Origin: Rugalucina vietnamica
Lineage: Eukaryota; Mollusca; Bivalvia; Lucinida; Lucinidae
Assembly: GCA_964017185.1 (NCBI GenBank)
Contig: OZ024871.1
Coordinates: 25,272,488-25,336,487, forward strand
Direction: 5' to 3'
Length of the DNA stretch: 64,000 nucleotides
Shown one piece after another: positions 1 through 12,133 of this stretch (positions within the stretch are counted from its first letter, which is position 1; every line of letters starts with the position of its first letter). The notes below the pieces were generated by a model. It did no database searches. It saw nothing but the letters and a program-made list of their open reading frames with translations, and had not been told where the DNA came from. The position numbers and the translations under genes were made by a program.

Positions 1-1985
1 GTAAACGAGAGGGTGTTGAGGATAATGCTCTTAAAGAATGGAAAAGAAGTAGCTTCACTATCGTGGATAAACGTATTAAGTTTTATTCACAAAATACTAA
101 TCTTTTACCTCCTAAACCCAAATCGTCATTTAGGCATTTGAAGCAGGGTATCCAAGAATTTCATAGAAAGCATGTCTTGGTTCCGGCAGACAAAGCCGCA
201 AACAATGTTGTTGTCGTTTGTAGGCCATCAGGGAAACATCTCCGTATGAAACCTACCCCAGATTTGCACCTTACATATAGTAAAAATGGGGAAAATCAGG
301 GGTTGGAATAAAATTATCGACTTTTAATATTTGTCGATAAAATCATATATTGCAGGTATCTGTTATTATCAACTCAACGAGGTGATCATAACAGAAAGTC
401 AAAATGCATGATTTATGAAGACCCAGTGTAATAAATGCAAAAAACTCAGTCAATTTCCTCTTCATTGTGAAGCACTTTGTACAAACAGAGATGTTTCCAT
501 AATGCTTCACTACGTTAACACCTTAAAACAGGAGCTTGATGGTACCAGGGCTTATCTGGAGACAGATACTGATGAAGTGTCTGCAGTTAATGCCCACTTA
601 AACGATTTACCTGTTAAGTTTTCTGTTTGTGTCAATGAAGGCCAAGACAAGCTTCCTACGATGTATTGGTTACCTAAGCTTCACAAAAGACCATACAAAG
701 CTAGATTTATTGCAAATTCTAGCTCTTGTACTACCACTGAACTTTCTAAATTATTAACTTTCTGTCTTACTGCTATCAAATCTCATGTTATAAGATACTG
801 TGAGACAGTGTATGAAACTTCCATTAAAATTGGTTTTGATCAATAGAAAATTCTGGTGAGGTGCTCAGTAAATTGAAGTGTAGAGGGTTCCGTGCGACAA
901 GCTTGTCCACGTATGATTTTTCTACTCTGTATACAACATTACCATATAATCTAATAAAAGAAAAAACTTCTGGATTTGATAGAGTGGACCTTCAAAAGGG
1001 CATTAAAACTATGGTTCACTTTATTTGGCAGAAATGACAGAAAGGCTTTTTTTCATTTCCTCTGACCAAAGTCGGTATACACTTTGATCATGTCAGAATG
1101 TGTGCGACGCCTTGTCCTATCTCCTTGTTAATATTTATATTAGATTTGGGACCAAGTTATACAGACAAATTGTTGGAATTCCGATGGGTACGAATTGCGC
1201 ACCTCTCGTAGCTGATTTATTTTTATACTGCTACGAAAGAGATTTCATGGATTCTCTTAAGCATGATAATCAAGCTGATGTTATCGAGGCTTTTAATTCC
1301 ACATCTAGGTACCTCGATGACCTTTTGAACATTGACAACCCTTATTTTGAAGGTATGGTCAATCAAATTTATCCACCTGAACTTCAGTTGAACAAAGCCA
1401 ATATCTCAGATACCGAAGCCACCTTTTTACATCTACATCTTTCTGTTGCAAATGGATTTGTTTCTTCTAAAATTTATGATAAGCGCGATGACTTTGATTT
1501 TGATATAGTAAATTTTCCTTTTTTGGATGGTGACGTTCCTCGTCGTGGTTCTTATGGTGTTTACATTTCGCAACTTATTAGGTTTGCTAGAGTCTGCAAT
1601 CATGTTACAGACTTCAACGCTCGAAATAAATGTTTAACGGCAAAACCTCCAACAGGGCTATCGGTATCATAAACTTCGAAAAACCTTTTCTAAATTTTAT
1701 CGTAGACACTATGAATTGATTTCAAATATAATGTTGGGTTCAAGACGCTTTTAAGTGAGGGCCTTTCGGAACCTGAATTTTATGGTGACTTAGTTTACAA
1801 ATTTAAGAAACTTATAGGAATTAATGATTTTTCTTTTCAGTTCAGAAAAATCATAACACGTTACAGACGTATAGGTTATAACTTGAATGTTATGCGACAG
1901 TCTGCATGCTTAGTTTTTAACCCAATCATGGTTGATAGCTATGCTGCCTTCTTTAATTGCACGCCGGTGGGTCGGGCGTCAGACT
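1..1985 (+). pseudogene. Reverse transcriptase pseudogene (Penelope-like type)
   Basis: Three open pieces carry successive parts of one protein: 63-311 (ends near VPADKAANNVVVVCR), 415-846 (TMYWLPKLHKRPYKARFIAN, RT fingers) and 1100-1672 (IPMGTNCAPLVADLFLYCYE, then the catalytic SRYLDDLLNI with the YxDD-type motif). Reading frames are lost between 311 and 415, 846 and 1100, and after 1672. C-terminal coding resemblance continues to about 1985, where it matches the 112-residue piece on the minus strand at 56198-56536. The bases between about 225 and 505 look like an insertion, because the protein homology seems to jump from VVVVCR to LHYVNTLKQEL. The copy is inactive as written. I am sure it is a retroelement RT and less sure of the lineage. 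Confidence 0.7.
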
Positions 1986-2640
1986 CTATGATGGCCCTGA
2001 CTTAAAGCTATTCATTTTAGTTGGTTGGGGCCGGAGCTTCTTGTCTGTTGCTTGGCCCACCGGGGTCCAACGGGTGTTTTTCTTTTGCTTCGGAGTTAGT
2101 AGGTTATTCGGCGCCCAGGGATCTCCATCGTCGGGCAGCTTACTCAATCTGTGAGTCCTTGTTTTTGATTCATCAGGATGTTTATCATAATTTATTTGTT
2201 TGTTCTTGATGATTCATTGACTAGTTAGAGATTCACCACGAGGACCGAAGAACTTACTAAATGTTATGAACCACTGCATAAGCTGAGGGTGAGGTTAGGA
2301 TCCTGTAAAACCGGTTTAAGCCCGCCAGTAACTTTGTGTTACTGATCGTTCCAAGGCGATACTTCTGTGGTGGTTCTTTTTGTTTTATGTCTTGGTGTTT
2401 AAATTTTTTGGTGCTGTTGGCTGTATGTTTTCATATTTTTAATTAAGTTAAGGTAACTGAGTGGCCACCTACTGGGAAAATAGCTGCTCATTCGGCTTAC
2501 GATATGTTTCATGGTATAAGTGCCTGATTGTTAGTTTGGTTTTTTCCCACCTCGGTTTTTGGAGTGGGAATCTTTTTCTGATTGCGCCTTTTCCTGATCT
2601 TTGCCTACTTGTACCTTTTTATAGCAATCATTAAATTAAT
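1..2640 (+). mobile_element. Broken Penelope-like retroelement, 5' end outside window
   Basis: The stretch holds a reverse-transcriptase gene in several frames (1 to about 1985) followed by a noncoding tail (about 1985-2640). The tail runs from the CGGTGGGTCGGGCGTCAGAC segment to a segment ending CCTGATCTTTGCCTACTTGTACC. Parts of the tail recur at more than ten other places in the window, on both strands. The reading frame is broken, so this copy is not autonomous. The 5' end lies outside the window and no GIY-YIG endonuclease is visible. Assignment to the Penelope-like group rests on the RT style and is moderate; another non-LTR RT lineage is possible. Confidence 0.65.
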
Positions 2641-2944
2641 TTCTAGATACATAAAAATCACAGTAGTTTTAGTTGTCCCAAAATCGATCGAAGGATATCC
2701 TAAAACAGGAGTATGTTTTTAGGCTATTTCAAACTGCAATTTTAGTTATCCGAAATTCCCCTAACTGCAAACACAGTCCTGAAACTCAAAGATGCTATTC
2801 AGCAGTGACCAGACATCAATCATTTTACGATGTTTTAAATTCATTTTAGGATATCCTAAATTCATGTTATGATATCCCATCTTGCAATCAGTTTCTATTT
2901 TCCTATCTCTAACTACCACAACTCTTCGATACCGTACGTTCCTA
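2641..2944. other. Spacer between two retroelement tail copies
   Basis: No gene is visible. The palindrome AGGATATCCT occurs twice (near 2693 and 2848) with looser versions nearby. Confidence 0.4.
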
Positions 2945-3222
2945 GTCGATACTTCTGTGGTGGTTCTTTTTGTTTTATGTCTTGGTGTTCAAAATATTTT
3001 TGTGCTGTTGGCGCCTTATGTATGTTTGCATACTTGTAGTTAAGTTAAAGTAACTGAGTGGCCACCTATTGGGAAAATAGCTGCTCATTCGGCTTACGAA
3101 ATGTTTTCATGGTATAAGTACCTGATTGTTAGTTTGGTTTTTTCCCACCTCGGTTTTTGGAGTGGGAATCTTTTTCTGATTGCGCCTTTTCCTGATCTTT
3201 GCCTACTTGTACCCTTTTTACC
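2945..3222 (+). repeat. Second tail copy of the Penelope-like element
   Basis: The sequence repeats the tail of the element at 1-2640, from GATACTTCTGTGGTGGTTC through GTGGCCACCTATTGGGAAAA to TTTGCCTACTTGTACC, in the same orientation. There is no coding part. Confidence 0.8.
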
Positions 3223-3420
3223 ACAACCGCAAACAGACATTGGCTTGTCAAACATGTGACATGTGTTCGACTCGAACCCACACAAGGCACAGCGGTGAGA
3301 AATCTATTTGTCGATGTAAAAAATCGGGAAGGTTAAAATTTATCTCTGAATTTTTGGATCCACGCCCTGTCTCAGTCCACTTGTATATGAACTATGCACA
3401 GCTTCAAGTTTGATCAGCTG

Positions 3421-3447
3421 CTTTTTTTTTTTTTTTTTTTTTTTTTT
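3421..3447. repeat. Poly-T tract
   Basis: An uninterrupted T run of about 27 bases. The following 3450-3880 is rich in TTGCG/CGCAA-like words and shows no supported gene. Confidence 0.9.
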
Positions 3448-3907
3448 GTTTGTCTACGTTTCCCTTCGTATACGTGCGTTGACTAAACGCAACAGTCCGC
3501 ATTCATGCGTCGGATTCGATTCGCTACAATGCGCTTATATTCGGTACAGTGCGTTGAAGAGCGCAAGCAATCGTCCTCGAAACGCAACCCTTCGGTTGAT
3601 ATGCAAATTAGCCTGATCGTGTGATGCAATTTTACAGTTAGTTGCGAAGCCTTACGCACGATAACGAATGATTTGCGAAGACTTGCGATTGATGAAAGAT
3701 GCGAAAATATGTTTTCGCCACACCCGTTTGAAATTTTCTGGCAGGAACGACTCATCTTGACGAAAGCAGACGCAGACAAACGAATGGAAACGCATGTGGC
3801 TGAACTCAAGTTCGCAACTTAACGCATGTCTGCGTCGAGAGACTTTCGCATAGGTGTGACGACCCCTTTAAGAATGAAATTTATAATAGTGTACAAACCG
3901 GTGTATT

Positions 3908-3980
3908 GGCTGGATAGCTCAGTGGTGTAGCATTCTGACTCTCGTTCCGTAGGTGTTGAGATCGAAACCTAGTACTGTAT
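3908..3980 (+). repeat. tRNA-like head (SINE or tRNA relic)
   Basis: An A-box-like segment (TAGCTCAGTGGT) and a B-box-like segment (GAGATCGAAACC) are spaced as in a tRNA gene, but no good acceptor stem can be drawn. Best read as a tRNA-derived SINE head or tRNA pseudogene. A T/G-rich stretch follows. Confidence 0.5.
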
Positions 3981-4076
3981 TTTTATGTTTATGTATTAAA
4001 TGTTTTTGTTTGTTCGTTTTGTATGCGTATGTGTGTTTTTGTTCCTTTTTTGCTTGTTTATATGTTTGGATTCATT

Positions 4077-4113
4077 TTGTTTGTTTGTTTGTTTGTTTGT
4101 TTGTTTGTTTTTG
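4077..4113. repeat. (TTTG)n microsatellite
   Basis: Seven or more consecutive TTTG units in a T-rich stretch. Confidence 0.85.
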
Positions 4114-4324
4114 TTGTTCTTCTTTCTTTTAATAAATTCAATTAACAACAATAAGGACATACATTTTAAGTGAAAACATGAGCTAATGAAACTTGCAACA
4201 AAATGCCAGGGCAAATTACTATGTGTGAATAAAGTACTATGTGACATGCATGTACTGCAAGCATTAATACAAAATATGTAAAGTTTCGTTTTATGTTGAG
4301 CTAAACATTACAGAAGAAGCCTTA

Positions 4325-4555
4325 AATGGAAAGTGTTTGTTTGTTTTGTTGTTTAACGTCCCGGCAAACATTATGTCAAAACGGATTGGGTGGATTTAAT
4401 TGATTTCGATCATTGCATGAATAAATCGTGCTTCTTATATATTGGCGCCGATCTAGGTTTTTGGAAGAACAAAAAATTGACCCTACCGTGATTTGAACCT
4501 GAGACCGAAGGATCTCTAGCACGTCACCTTAACCACTGCTCTATTAGCATATGGA
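4325..4555 (-). repeat. tRNA-derived SINE, minus orientation
   Basis: Read on the minus strand, a tRNA-like head (4475-4550; A box TAGAGCAGTGG, B box GGTTCAAATC) is followed after a short body by a tail with GGGACGTTAAACAACAAAAC. The same kind of tail occurs in the relic at 50240-50445. Confidence 0.6.
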
Positions 4556-4721
4556 CGAGTACAAAGGTTTTCAAATAGTGTTATACTTTCTAATTACTAA
4601 CTTGGTGTTCTATTAATAGACCGTCCTCAAAATCGATTATTGTTATTGGAAAATAATGTAAACCAAAAGTATCAACACGACAGTATACCGCGGCTGACCT
4701 GTAGTACTTAATTGTCGATTA

Positions 4722-4800
4722 AATGTTTTCCCACCTCGGTTTTTGGAGTGTGAATTTCTTTCTGATTGCGCCATTTCCTGATCATTGCCTACTTGTGCAT
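4722..4800 (+). repeat. Short tail fragment of the Penelope-like element
   Basis: Carries TTTTCCCACCTCGG, TTTTTGGAGTG, TTTCTGATTGCGCC and TTTCCTGATCATTGCCTACTT, the terminal part of the tail. Confidence 0.75.
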
Positions 4801-5083
4801 TCCTTTAACGAAGCTCATATCTTTTACCTAGGTTTTGTCACCAGTTAGAACATGGAACAATACTGCTAAATTTGTATAATTTCCAATGTATTCAATTCTC
4901 TGCAGTTTTAGGACATCTTTAAAACCTTTATTTATTTCAGTTACATAAAAAATAAAGTTTGTGACGTAAATGACATCATACATCATATTTAATTTGTTTT
5001 CATGCCATATTTGCTCTTCGTGATTGAATAAGGAAAATTAATTAGCGTTTGTAACATGAATGTCTTTCGATATTTATCTTAGT

Positions 5084-5123
<40 letters not shown>
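5084..5123. repeat. Poly-T tract
   Basis: A T run of about 40 bases ending in TTTTGCAG, which resembles a splice acceptor; no supported exon follows. Confidence 0.9.
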
Positions 5124-5125
<2 letters not shown>

Positions 5126-5129
5126 AGAA

Positions 5130-6490
5130 GCTTTAATAAGCTCTACAATTATTTTCTTCTTTGTTGCCTGTGCAGAGGAAATTGATAAGGCATCAGTTGC
5201 ACACACAATAACTGGCATATCATGCCAATCATAAAAAATTGTTACTACCTTTACTTTTTCTTCTGGGCATTACTGCATTTATTTGTCGTCCAAGTGGCTG
5301 TCCTAAAGGGAGAAACTTACAAAGAAAGGATATAAAAATTAAATTTACATTGGCACGCGTATGTCCAATAATGGCAGATAGTCACTACGAAGTTAAGGAA
5401 GTCTTCCTTAGGGACATTACTCGAATATCATACGCCAGTCTATGCGTAAAAGCATTAACAGAGGCCGATATATCATTTGCTGCCCTTTTTCAACCCAAAG
5501 CCTAGCAATTCTTGATCGGTACTGGCTGGATCCTAGCCGATAGCACTGTTTGTGTGACACGTGTCAAAGGGGCTACATTCACTTTCCCATGCTTTTAAAA
5601 CATTCGAAAACATTTTTTTTCGAGACGCAGATAACTGTCGTTTTTTATACTATCGACAGGGGGATTATGTTAGTCTCAATATATTAAACGCCCCCAATCG
5701 TCAATGGAAGACATTCAATATCATTTAACTTACTCCTATCTTGCCTGCCATATTTCCTCATTTTACCGCACGACGGGCCAGTTTCTATTTCTTTTTGTGT
5801 TGGTTAATGACTGGTCGCTGACCTAACAGTGCACCTAACAGTGCTATGCTGCGGAACTCTTTATGTCATTTAGAGTTTTGAGTGCATCATGGCCTTATTC
5901 CGCATTTTCTGTGTGTAAAAGACTGGAATTCTTATGCTGTCCTTCTCAGCCACACAACCAGCCTATGATCAGTCTGCAATGCATATAGCCTTTGTCACTA
6001 TGGCATCATGTCTGTTGTCCGAAATTATAATATACATCTTTTTATATCTTATTTATAATATTCCAGTGTTTTTACCACCGGATATTTGGTGGCGGCAAGG
6101 AAGACAGAGCACTGTGTTGAAGATAAGACGATCATATCCAAATACATTTTCAGGAGACCACAGCTGTTGCAGTTTCTACACCTTCTCAACCTTTAACTCT
6201 TTCTTAGGTCTGGTGGTCTCTACCAACTCCGGCTCATCTGTATGGACTGTTGCTGAACTAATGACAGTCTTTCATCTCATCTGGATTAGCCAGTTTAAGA
6301 GCAAGGATACTGATGGCACAGAGGAAGACGGTGGCCACTGGTCTGTTGGCAATCCTGAAAGCTTCCTTAGACCTTCTGGTTCAAAGACACCACCAACTAC
6401 TTATCCACAATCCATCTCCATTTTGCGTCCGTAACAACAGAAGCGACAGTAACACTGGCGACAGTGCCTGTCGCCAGTACCAAGCTTCTT
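5130..6490. other. No identified gene; two unassigned ORFs
   Basis: An 88-codon ORF at 5239-5505 (+) starts with a hydrophobic stretch (MLLPLLFLLGITAFIC), and a 166-codon ORF lies at 5934-6434 (+). I recognise no domain in either. Both could be relics of old repeats. Neither is annotated as a gene. Confidence 0.3.
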
Positions 6491-7098
6491 TGGTTTAGCT
6501 TTCCTCTGCAAATTGAGTCCCCGATGCATACATATGATATCTCCCTGTTTCGGAGAGATCCCCTAAGCGTTGAGAGAATCTCCCTATTTGGACTTTCAGA
6601 CTGTCTCTCTCTCTATATATTTTATACATCTCCCAATTTTTGATTTTGTGATCTCCATACCCAACTGTAAGAATTCACTTCTTCATTCTCCCTATTTGGT
6701 AAAGGAAATCTCCCTATTTGGTATTTTAGAAGATGTATCACATCACATGTATGTCCCGATACAGCCCCCTCATCTCAATTCGTTTAATAACCCGCATACT
6801 ATCTATCATGCGCGGGTATTACTCATAGGATTGATATCAAAATGTGGCAAAGGCGAGGACTGTTTTTAACCCATTTATGACGAATAGACTTTCCCATTGT
6901 TGTCTTTTGGGTGAGTCCACTGTCACTATTAAGGGCATCAGGAGTGATTTTGAATTTTTACTCCATTTTTCGATGAAATTCCTCTAAACAAAATAACAGC
7001 CACAGATGCGGCGTCACATCTGGGGCGATACTGTTTGCTTATGTCCCATAAATATACGAATTCATTGACCTCGAATTGAAGTGTAAGGGTGTTATGTC
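6491..7098. other. No gene seen
   Basis: The phrase ATCTCCCTATTTGG and close variants recur about five times between 6528 and 6730, giving a loose repeat. Nothing else is supported. Confidence 0.3.
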
Positions 7099-7565
7099 AT
7101 AGCTGAGAAGCACGTGGTATTGTATACATTCAACCCGATACATGTAAATGATCGGTGACGCACAATGCAAATCTGCCCGAAGTTGAGATGAAACATTCGA
7201 GTTTTCTCCTATAGCATTTACTCTATTGACTGATAGATAGATGCAGTCAATGCAGAAATTGAACATTTATTGAATGAAAGTAGCATAAGGAACCCCGGTT
7301 ATTTCGTTTTCGCAAACACTTCCGCCCTATGACAATATAGTACTTTCAACAGATGTTTTCGAAAACGAAATAACCGGGATTTCTTATGTTACTCTCTTTC
7401 AATAAATGTTAAATTTCTGCATTTACTGCACCTATCTATCAGTCAGCAGGAGAAACGGTATAGGAGAAAACTAGAATTTTTCATCTCAACTTCGTTCTCC
7501 ATTGCAGTGGGTGTCACCGATCATTTATCGGTTTGTATGTATACAATACCACGTGATTGTCAGTA
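7099..7565. mobile_element. Fold-back element, about 460-bp palindrome
   Basis: The left arm (about 7104-7305) and right arm (about 7355-7560) are inverted copies centred near 7330. Matching words include CACGTGGTATTGTATACAT against ATGTATACAATACCACGTG, and CCGGTTATTTCGTTTTCG against CGAAAACGAAATAACCGG. The arms differ at scattered positions and short indels, so the duplication is not fresh. No coding capacity. Confidence 0.8.
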
Positions 7566-8589
7566 GTGTATGTACTAATCATGTATGTCTGTAATAGAAG
7601 AAACAACGTTAAGTTAGAACGTGCAAGGAAAAAGTAGAACTAAACAACCAACATCATTCTATACCGCTTGTTAAATGTTCCATGACTCGATATGTGGGCT
7701 GTTGATTGATGGTTAGCTGCCAGAAATAATGTCAGGAAGCAATGGTGATTCTGATTGATTCTATATAAAAAGACAATGCTATTCCAGTTAATTCGAAAAC
7801 AATAAAGTTTCGCATTAGTCTAGAAATTATTTAAAAAAAAAAAAGTAAGAATTAAGTAAGAATAAAGCATTGCGGGAAATTAACGATTCGTGTCCTCCTT
7901 CGAAAAGACGATTACTTGGATAGAGCTACGGCATCAGGAGAAATCCTGCTGATAATACATGTAGGTTAACGATGGATATGGGTCTTATTTATTCAGTTAG
8001 AATGAAGAGGCTGAAAATTATGCTTTTATACTAAAATGCATTGATTGTCAAGGCAATGCTTAATAGACCGTTCCATTGACACTTAACGCCGCCTTTACTG
8101 ATCGCAATATAAAGATCAGTTTTTAGTATTATGGATGTTTTGCTCTATACTTGACCAAAAAGCCCACGGACGCCTTCGAAAATAAAATGGTCGCCGGAAT
8201 TCTTATCAGCGTTACTGAGAAACACTAATGTGTCGTAATTAGCACTTTATATCCTCTCATATTATCGCTAAATTGCTTTATTGTTTTTACGTAATGTAGA
8301 TCTTTCAGAATCAAAGAAATCTCAAAGTTGGTCAAGGCGGAAACAAGAGAGACATTAAGAAATAAAAACATATTTCCGGGCAATAACTTTAGCCAGAAGA
8401 GCACGAATTAGAATAAATATCACTTATTTAGCAATAAATTCGAGAAGAGACAATAACATCAAAACATGTATATGATTGTTTATCAAACAAAATGTGGTAC
8501 TTTTAAAGGGTGCGAGAAGGTTGTGTTGACCCAACCATAATGTTTGTCTTGATTCAAGGTTACGGGAATAACATCATTTCGACCCCCCC
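7566..8589. other. No gene seen
   Basis: AT-rich sequence with stops in all frames at short intervals. No repeat family shared with the rest of the window was recognised. Confidence 0.3.
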
Positions 8590-8796
8590 CCCATGCAATA
8601 TACAGAGATATTTTTAGCTGTAAAAATTGAAAATTTCGTTGGAAAATCTACGATACTGTTTTTCATATTTACGCTCAAAACATTGATTCTATGTTTTGGA
8701 TCAAAAATAGGAAAAATATGTATACCCCTGTTAATCCCATTTTTACTATTTAAAAGTGGCGTATGAGGGGTATACATTTCACGGACAAGTTAGTTT
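8590..8796 (+). mobile_element. MITE family 2, copy 1 (divergent)
   Basis: Contains CATGCAATATACAG, TATTTACGCTCAAAACATTG, TCTATGTTTTGGATC, ATATGTATACCCCTG and TTTCACGGACAAG in the order seen in the copies at 12742, 51628 and 56612. The ends (CCATGCAAT and ATTGCACGG in the better copies) form a weak inverted pair. Confidence 0.7.
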
Positions 8797-9452
8797 TTCT
8801 GATGTACATGTAATGTGAAAACCTTGCTTAATTATCGGAGCACGAAAAATTTACAAGACGACTCGAATTCATGTATCAAGTCTCATGCATAAGCAGATGG
8901 TAACTCTTTTGGTCAAAGAGCTTTAATTGCCACATGCAAAACATAATGATAGAATAATGATAGATTAAAGAAAGGCCGCAAACTTCACTCTCAATTCGTA
9001 CTTTTACAACTCATTTCGGTACATGTACGTATAACGTCATGTCTTAGACAAACCCAATTAGTGCAGGCGCTGAGACCATTAGTATCCTTTTTCATTTTAA
9101 TAAATAAACTGTAATTTCGTCAATAAGTAGAGAAGGTTCATTTTACATTATTGGCCACATTATGAGCAATATCGAATGAAATACATGTACATGTAGATTC
9201 ACAATCGTAAGACAAAAATGACGTGTGTGAGTGGACACTGTCTGGCATGCATTTGTTGTGCATTCAGTTGGTAGCCGTTATAGCAATCGTTTGCAAACTA
9301 GAATAGCATTCATTCATGAAACAATTAAGCCTGTCGTCATGACATATGCAAAGAGCAGAACGCGGCGCATCATCTCATGCTATTCTGATTGCTTAGTGGA
9401 GTTTCATAGAGACATTGAATAAAATACTCAAACAATCACCCCTGGTGCCAAC
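8797..9452. other. No gene seen
   Basis: AT-rich. A 63-codon ORF at 9231-9422 (+) has no recognised feature. Confidence 0.25.
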
Positions 9453-9602
9453 ATGAATGAAAGTGGACTCACTCAGCTTCAACTGATGGACAAGTCCATT
9501 CGTCACTATAATGTGCTAATGACCAAGTTATTAAATCGGTTGGACAGACATGTAAAAAGGAAAGACTTCGGTTATGCTAGTTTCTGCAGGTTGCATGATT
9601 AG
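9453..9602 (+). CDS. Unidentified short ORF or possible exon
   Basis: An open stretch begins MNESGLTQLQLMDKSIRHYN and ends near FCRLHD before a stop. It is below 50 codons. The middle is predicted by eye to be an amphipathic helix. No strong splice donor follows, although weak GT sites exist (after AATCG and after CTGCAG). It lies upstream of the TSP1 exon on the same strand but has no signal-peptide character. It may be an exon of an unknown gene or chance. Confidence 0.2.
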   Translation: MNESGLTQLQLMDKSIRHYNVLMTKLLNRLDRHVKRKDFGYASFCRLHD

Positions 9603-10034
9603 ATTAATGGCATACATTGTGCGATTACATCAAACAGACATGCTCATCTGATAACGTGCATTTTTCTACAAAGATATGTAACCTTAGTGCATATCATGAG
9701 AAAAAATTCTATAGCATTGGTTTTAAAAATCCTGATCAATTGTTAGATATACGTAAATAAGTAAATAATTGCAGACACCCGATGTCAGCGCTTAATTTTC
9801 TCGATTGAAGGCATAGGGGGCAATACAGATTTTAATTTGAATGCGGCAAGTACATATGATAATTCCAGATACGCCCAATGTCGATGATTAAAAAGCTGAG
9901 ATAAATACATATTATTCTATTTATCAAAAGGTAAAAAAAAATGTGAAGCAAAACGTTTCCGCTATAGATAATTATGAATATTCCAAATTGTTTTTTTTTT
10001 TTTCCTTTTTATGCTTGCCTAGTTATCAATCATA

Positions 10035-10081
<47 letters not shown>

Positions 10082-11400
10082 TCATAAAGCTCTGAAGAGA
10101 CACATCCATTTGAAGAGACACATCCATTTTATCATTAATTTTTATTCCGTTCAATTGTCGCAGCGGCCAGTATATTCATAATCATGCCAGAAGTTTTCAT
10201 AGACCAGACATGCGATGCAGCTGATAAGCACAATAGGGAGACATTGTTTTCTAGATAGGGAGAAATAAACAAAGAAGTAAATTCTTGATATTTAGTAGAA
10301 GGAGATCTAAAATTTGAAATATGGCTATCCCGTTTAGGAAAATTTGCTAGTCGGAGGGAAATTTCCACAGCATGCGCCTTTCGAGATAGGTAAATTTTAT
10401 CACCTCTATGGGTTCCTTTGTTTCCGTCCTAGCTGCTAACTTCAATCGTCACAGAAGGCGGGGGTGTTGAGGTTTTGTTGTCATATGGTACGTGGTGGCG
10501 GATGTCTACCAGCCCTTGACGGCGACCACTACCTCGTTGCAAGAAAAATGCAAATATCACGGGTTGGACATATGCGATTCTTTGACACATCTTAAATGAT
10601 CTTTTTCTTTCACCAAACCAACTAGCTTCACTGCGGTTCATTTTTGTTCCATTGTACTGTATCGAGTCTTCTATATACGCAATGGAGTCTTCAGTAACAC
10701 TGTTTTGGTAATAGTTCAGATAGGGCGGTGAAACTCGACTTCAGTTTTGATTTGGGATTCTCTGCCAGCAGTAATTAGACTAAACTTGTCAAGGCTGCAA
10801 GTTCAACGCAGTATAGGGCATATGCGTTCATACGCACTTCGACTATTTTCACGTTCTTAGTGCGAAACATTGCCAAATATCACGCGTAAATTCATCAACA
10901 GACCTGGTTCATCATGGGTGACACCGATTAAGAAACTCTTAGCACCGATTGGCCTGTGAAATATCCGCCTTGTTATGATTTCAAAAGAAGCCAGACAGTT
11001 CATTAAATATTTGCATGAAAGAAAGCCAGATGTTCATCAGCTTATTTACTCCAAGGATTTATTTAGTCTTTAATACCACACACAGACAAGCCTGAATATT
11101 CATAATGAGATGAACTTTTCATCATCCCTTCTCTTCAAGTTCACCTCGCTTCAGTGATGTTTGCAGAAGGTGCGTGAGACACTGTAGCGAATAAACAGCT
11201 GGCCATTGAATAATTGTCCACAAGGCGTTTCATCGATAGACAAAATGGTTTCCAGAACACTTTCACAAGCCTAAATCTGCTTGTCAATTATCTGTACTTC
11301 CTACACGATAATTCTACGAAATGATTCAATACCGCAATTATTAAGATTTTAGCTGAAGGATTGGATGAAGTCATCAACGGCCCCCATCTTTTGTATTATT
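9603..11400. other. No supported gene
   Basis: Contains a poly-T tract near 9990 and an (AG)n microsatellite at 10041-10079. The 70-codon ORF on the minus strand at 10429-10641 resembles nothing known to me. No exon upstream of 12134 could be assigned to the TSP1-protease gene here. Confidence 0.3.
10041..10079. repeat. (AG)n microsatellite
   Basis: About 19 consecutive AG units. Confidence 0.95.
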
Positions 11401-11636
11401 TGAGCCGCCTCATGGGAAAACCAACAATCTGCATAGGCGAAAACAAAGACGCAGATCAGCTTCGCGGTTACCGCGAAGCTAATCAGCGCCTTTGGTTTCA
11501 CTACTCGGATAGTAAAATTCCTCCTGTACTTAAATCCGAAATTTCAAGCTTCTGGCTCTTTTCTGTGCTTGTACAGGCCGGTTTGTGTCGGGCCTGTTCG
11601 GAAACCACATTGTTGGTTTTCCCACGTGGCGGCTCA
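11401..11636 (+). mobile_element. MITE family 1, copy at 11.4 kb
   Basis: Starts TGAGCCGCC and ends GGCGGCTCA. The terminal inverted repeats extend inward through GGGAAAACCAACAAT and ATTGTTGGTTTTCCC. Inside is a hairpin around GATCAGCTTCGCGGTTACCG. It is about 236 bp and noncoding. Related copies are at 18394, 19790, 23212, 57778 and 61343. Confidence 0.85.
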
Positions 11637-12133
11637 TTTGTTCATCCAACGTGTTGCGGCCGCACCGACAATTGTTAATGGTGAACATAAGTCGTTGATG
11701 GACAGTTATCGTAGCTACAATGGCTGTAACCATTCATGATATGCAAGCATTCACTGTCAATAAAGACTCCAATGTCAACATAGTTCAGAAGATTCGTTTT
11801 CTGCTGTAAAAATGTTCAGACAACTAAAATAGTATTGTTCTTTTTTTTTTTCAGTAGAGAAAACTTGAAAAAAAAAATCATACATTGCGAGTCTAGTCTG
11901 TGAGCAAGCCAATGTATACATGTACATGTTAAACTTGTGTAGCTAGATATGATTCTTAGGTCTTGCGATTTAGAGATGGTATTTTGCGAATTCCATTATC
12001 TGTTATCTTATTGTTTAAAAATACGAGTTTAAATTTAAAAGGTTGTAAAGAGAGTGAGGCTTTCCACCAACCTTTTATGGCTGTGTACGTATAAAAACGA
12101 AAAATTAATTAGTCATTTATTTATTTACTTCAG
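11637..12133. other. Intron sequence, no gene seen
   Basis: AT-rich, ending in a pyrimidine-rich stretch and TTTACTTCAG, the acceptor of the TSP1 exon. Confidence 0.4.

Noticed and set aside
5934..6434. 166-codon ORF as a gene
   Set aside because: No domain, no splice context, and overlapping open frames. Left as unassigned.
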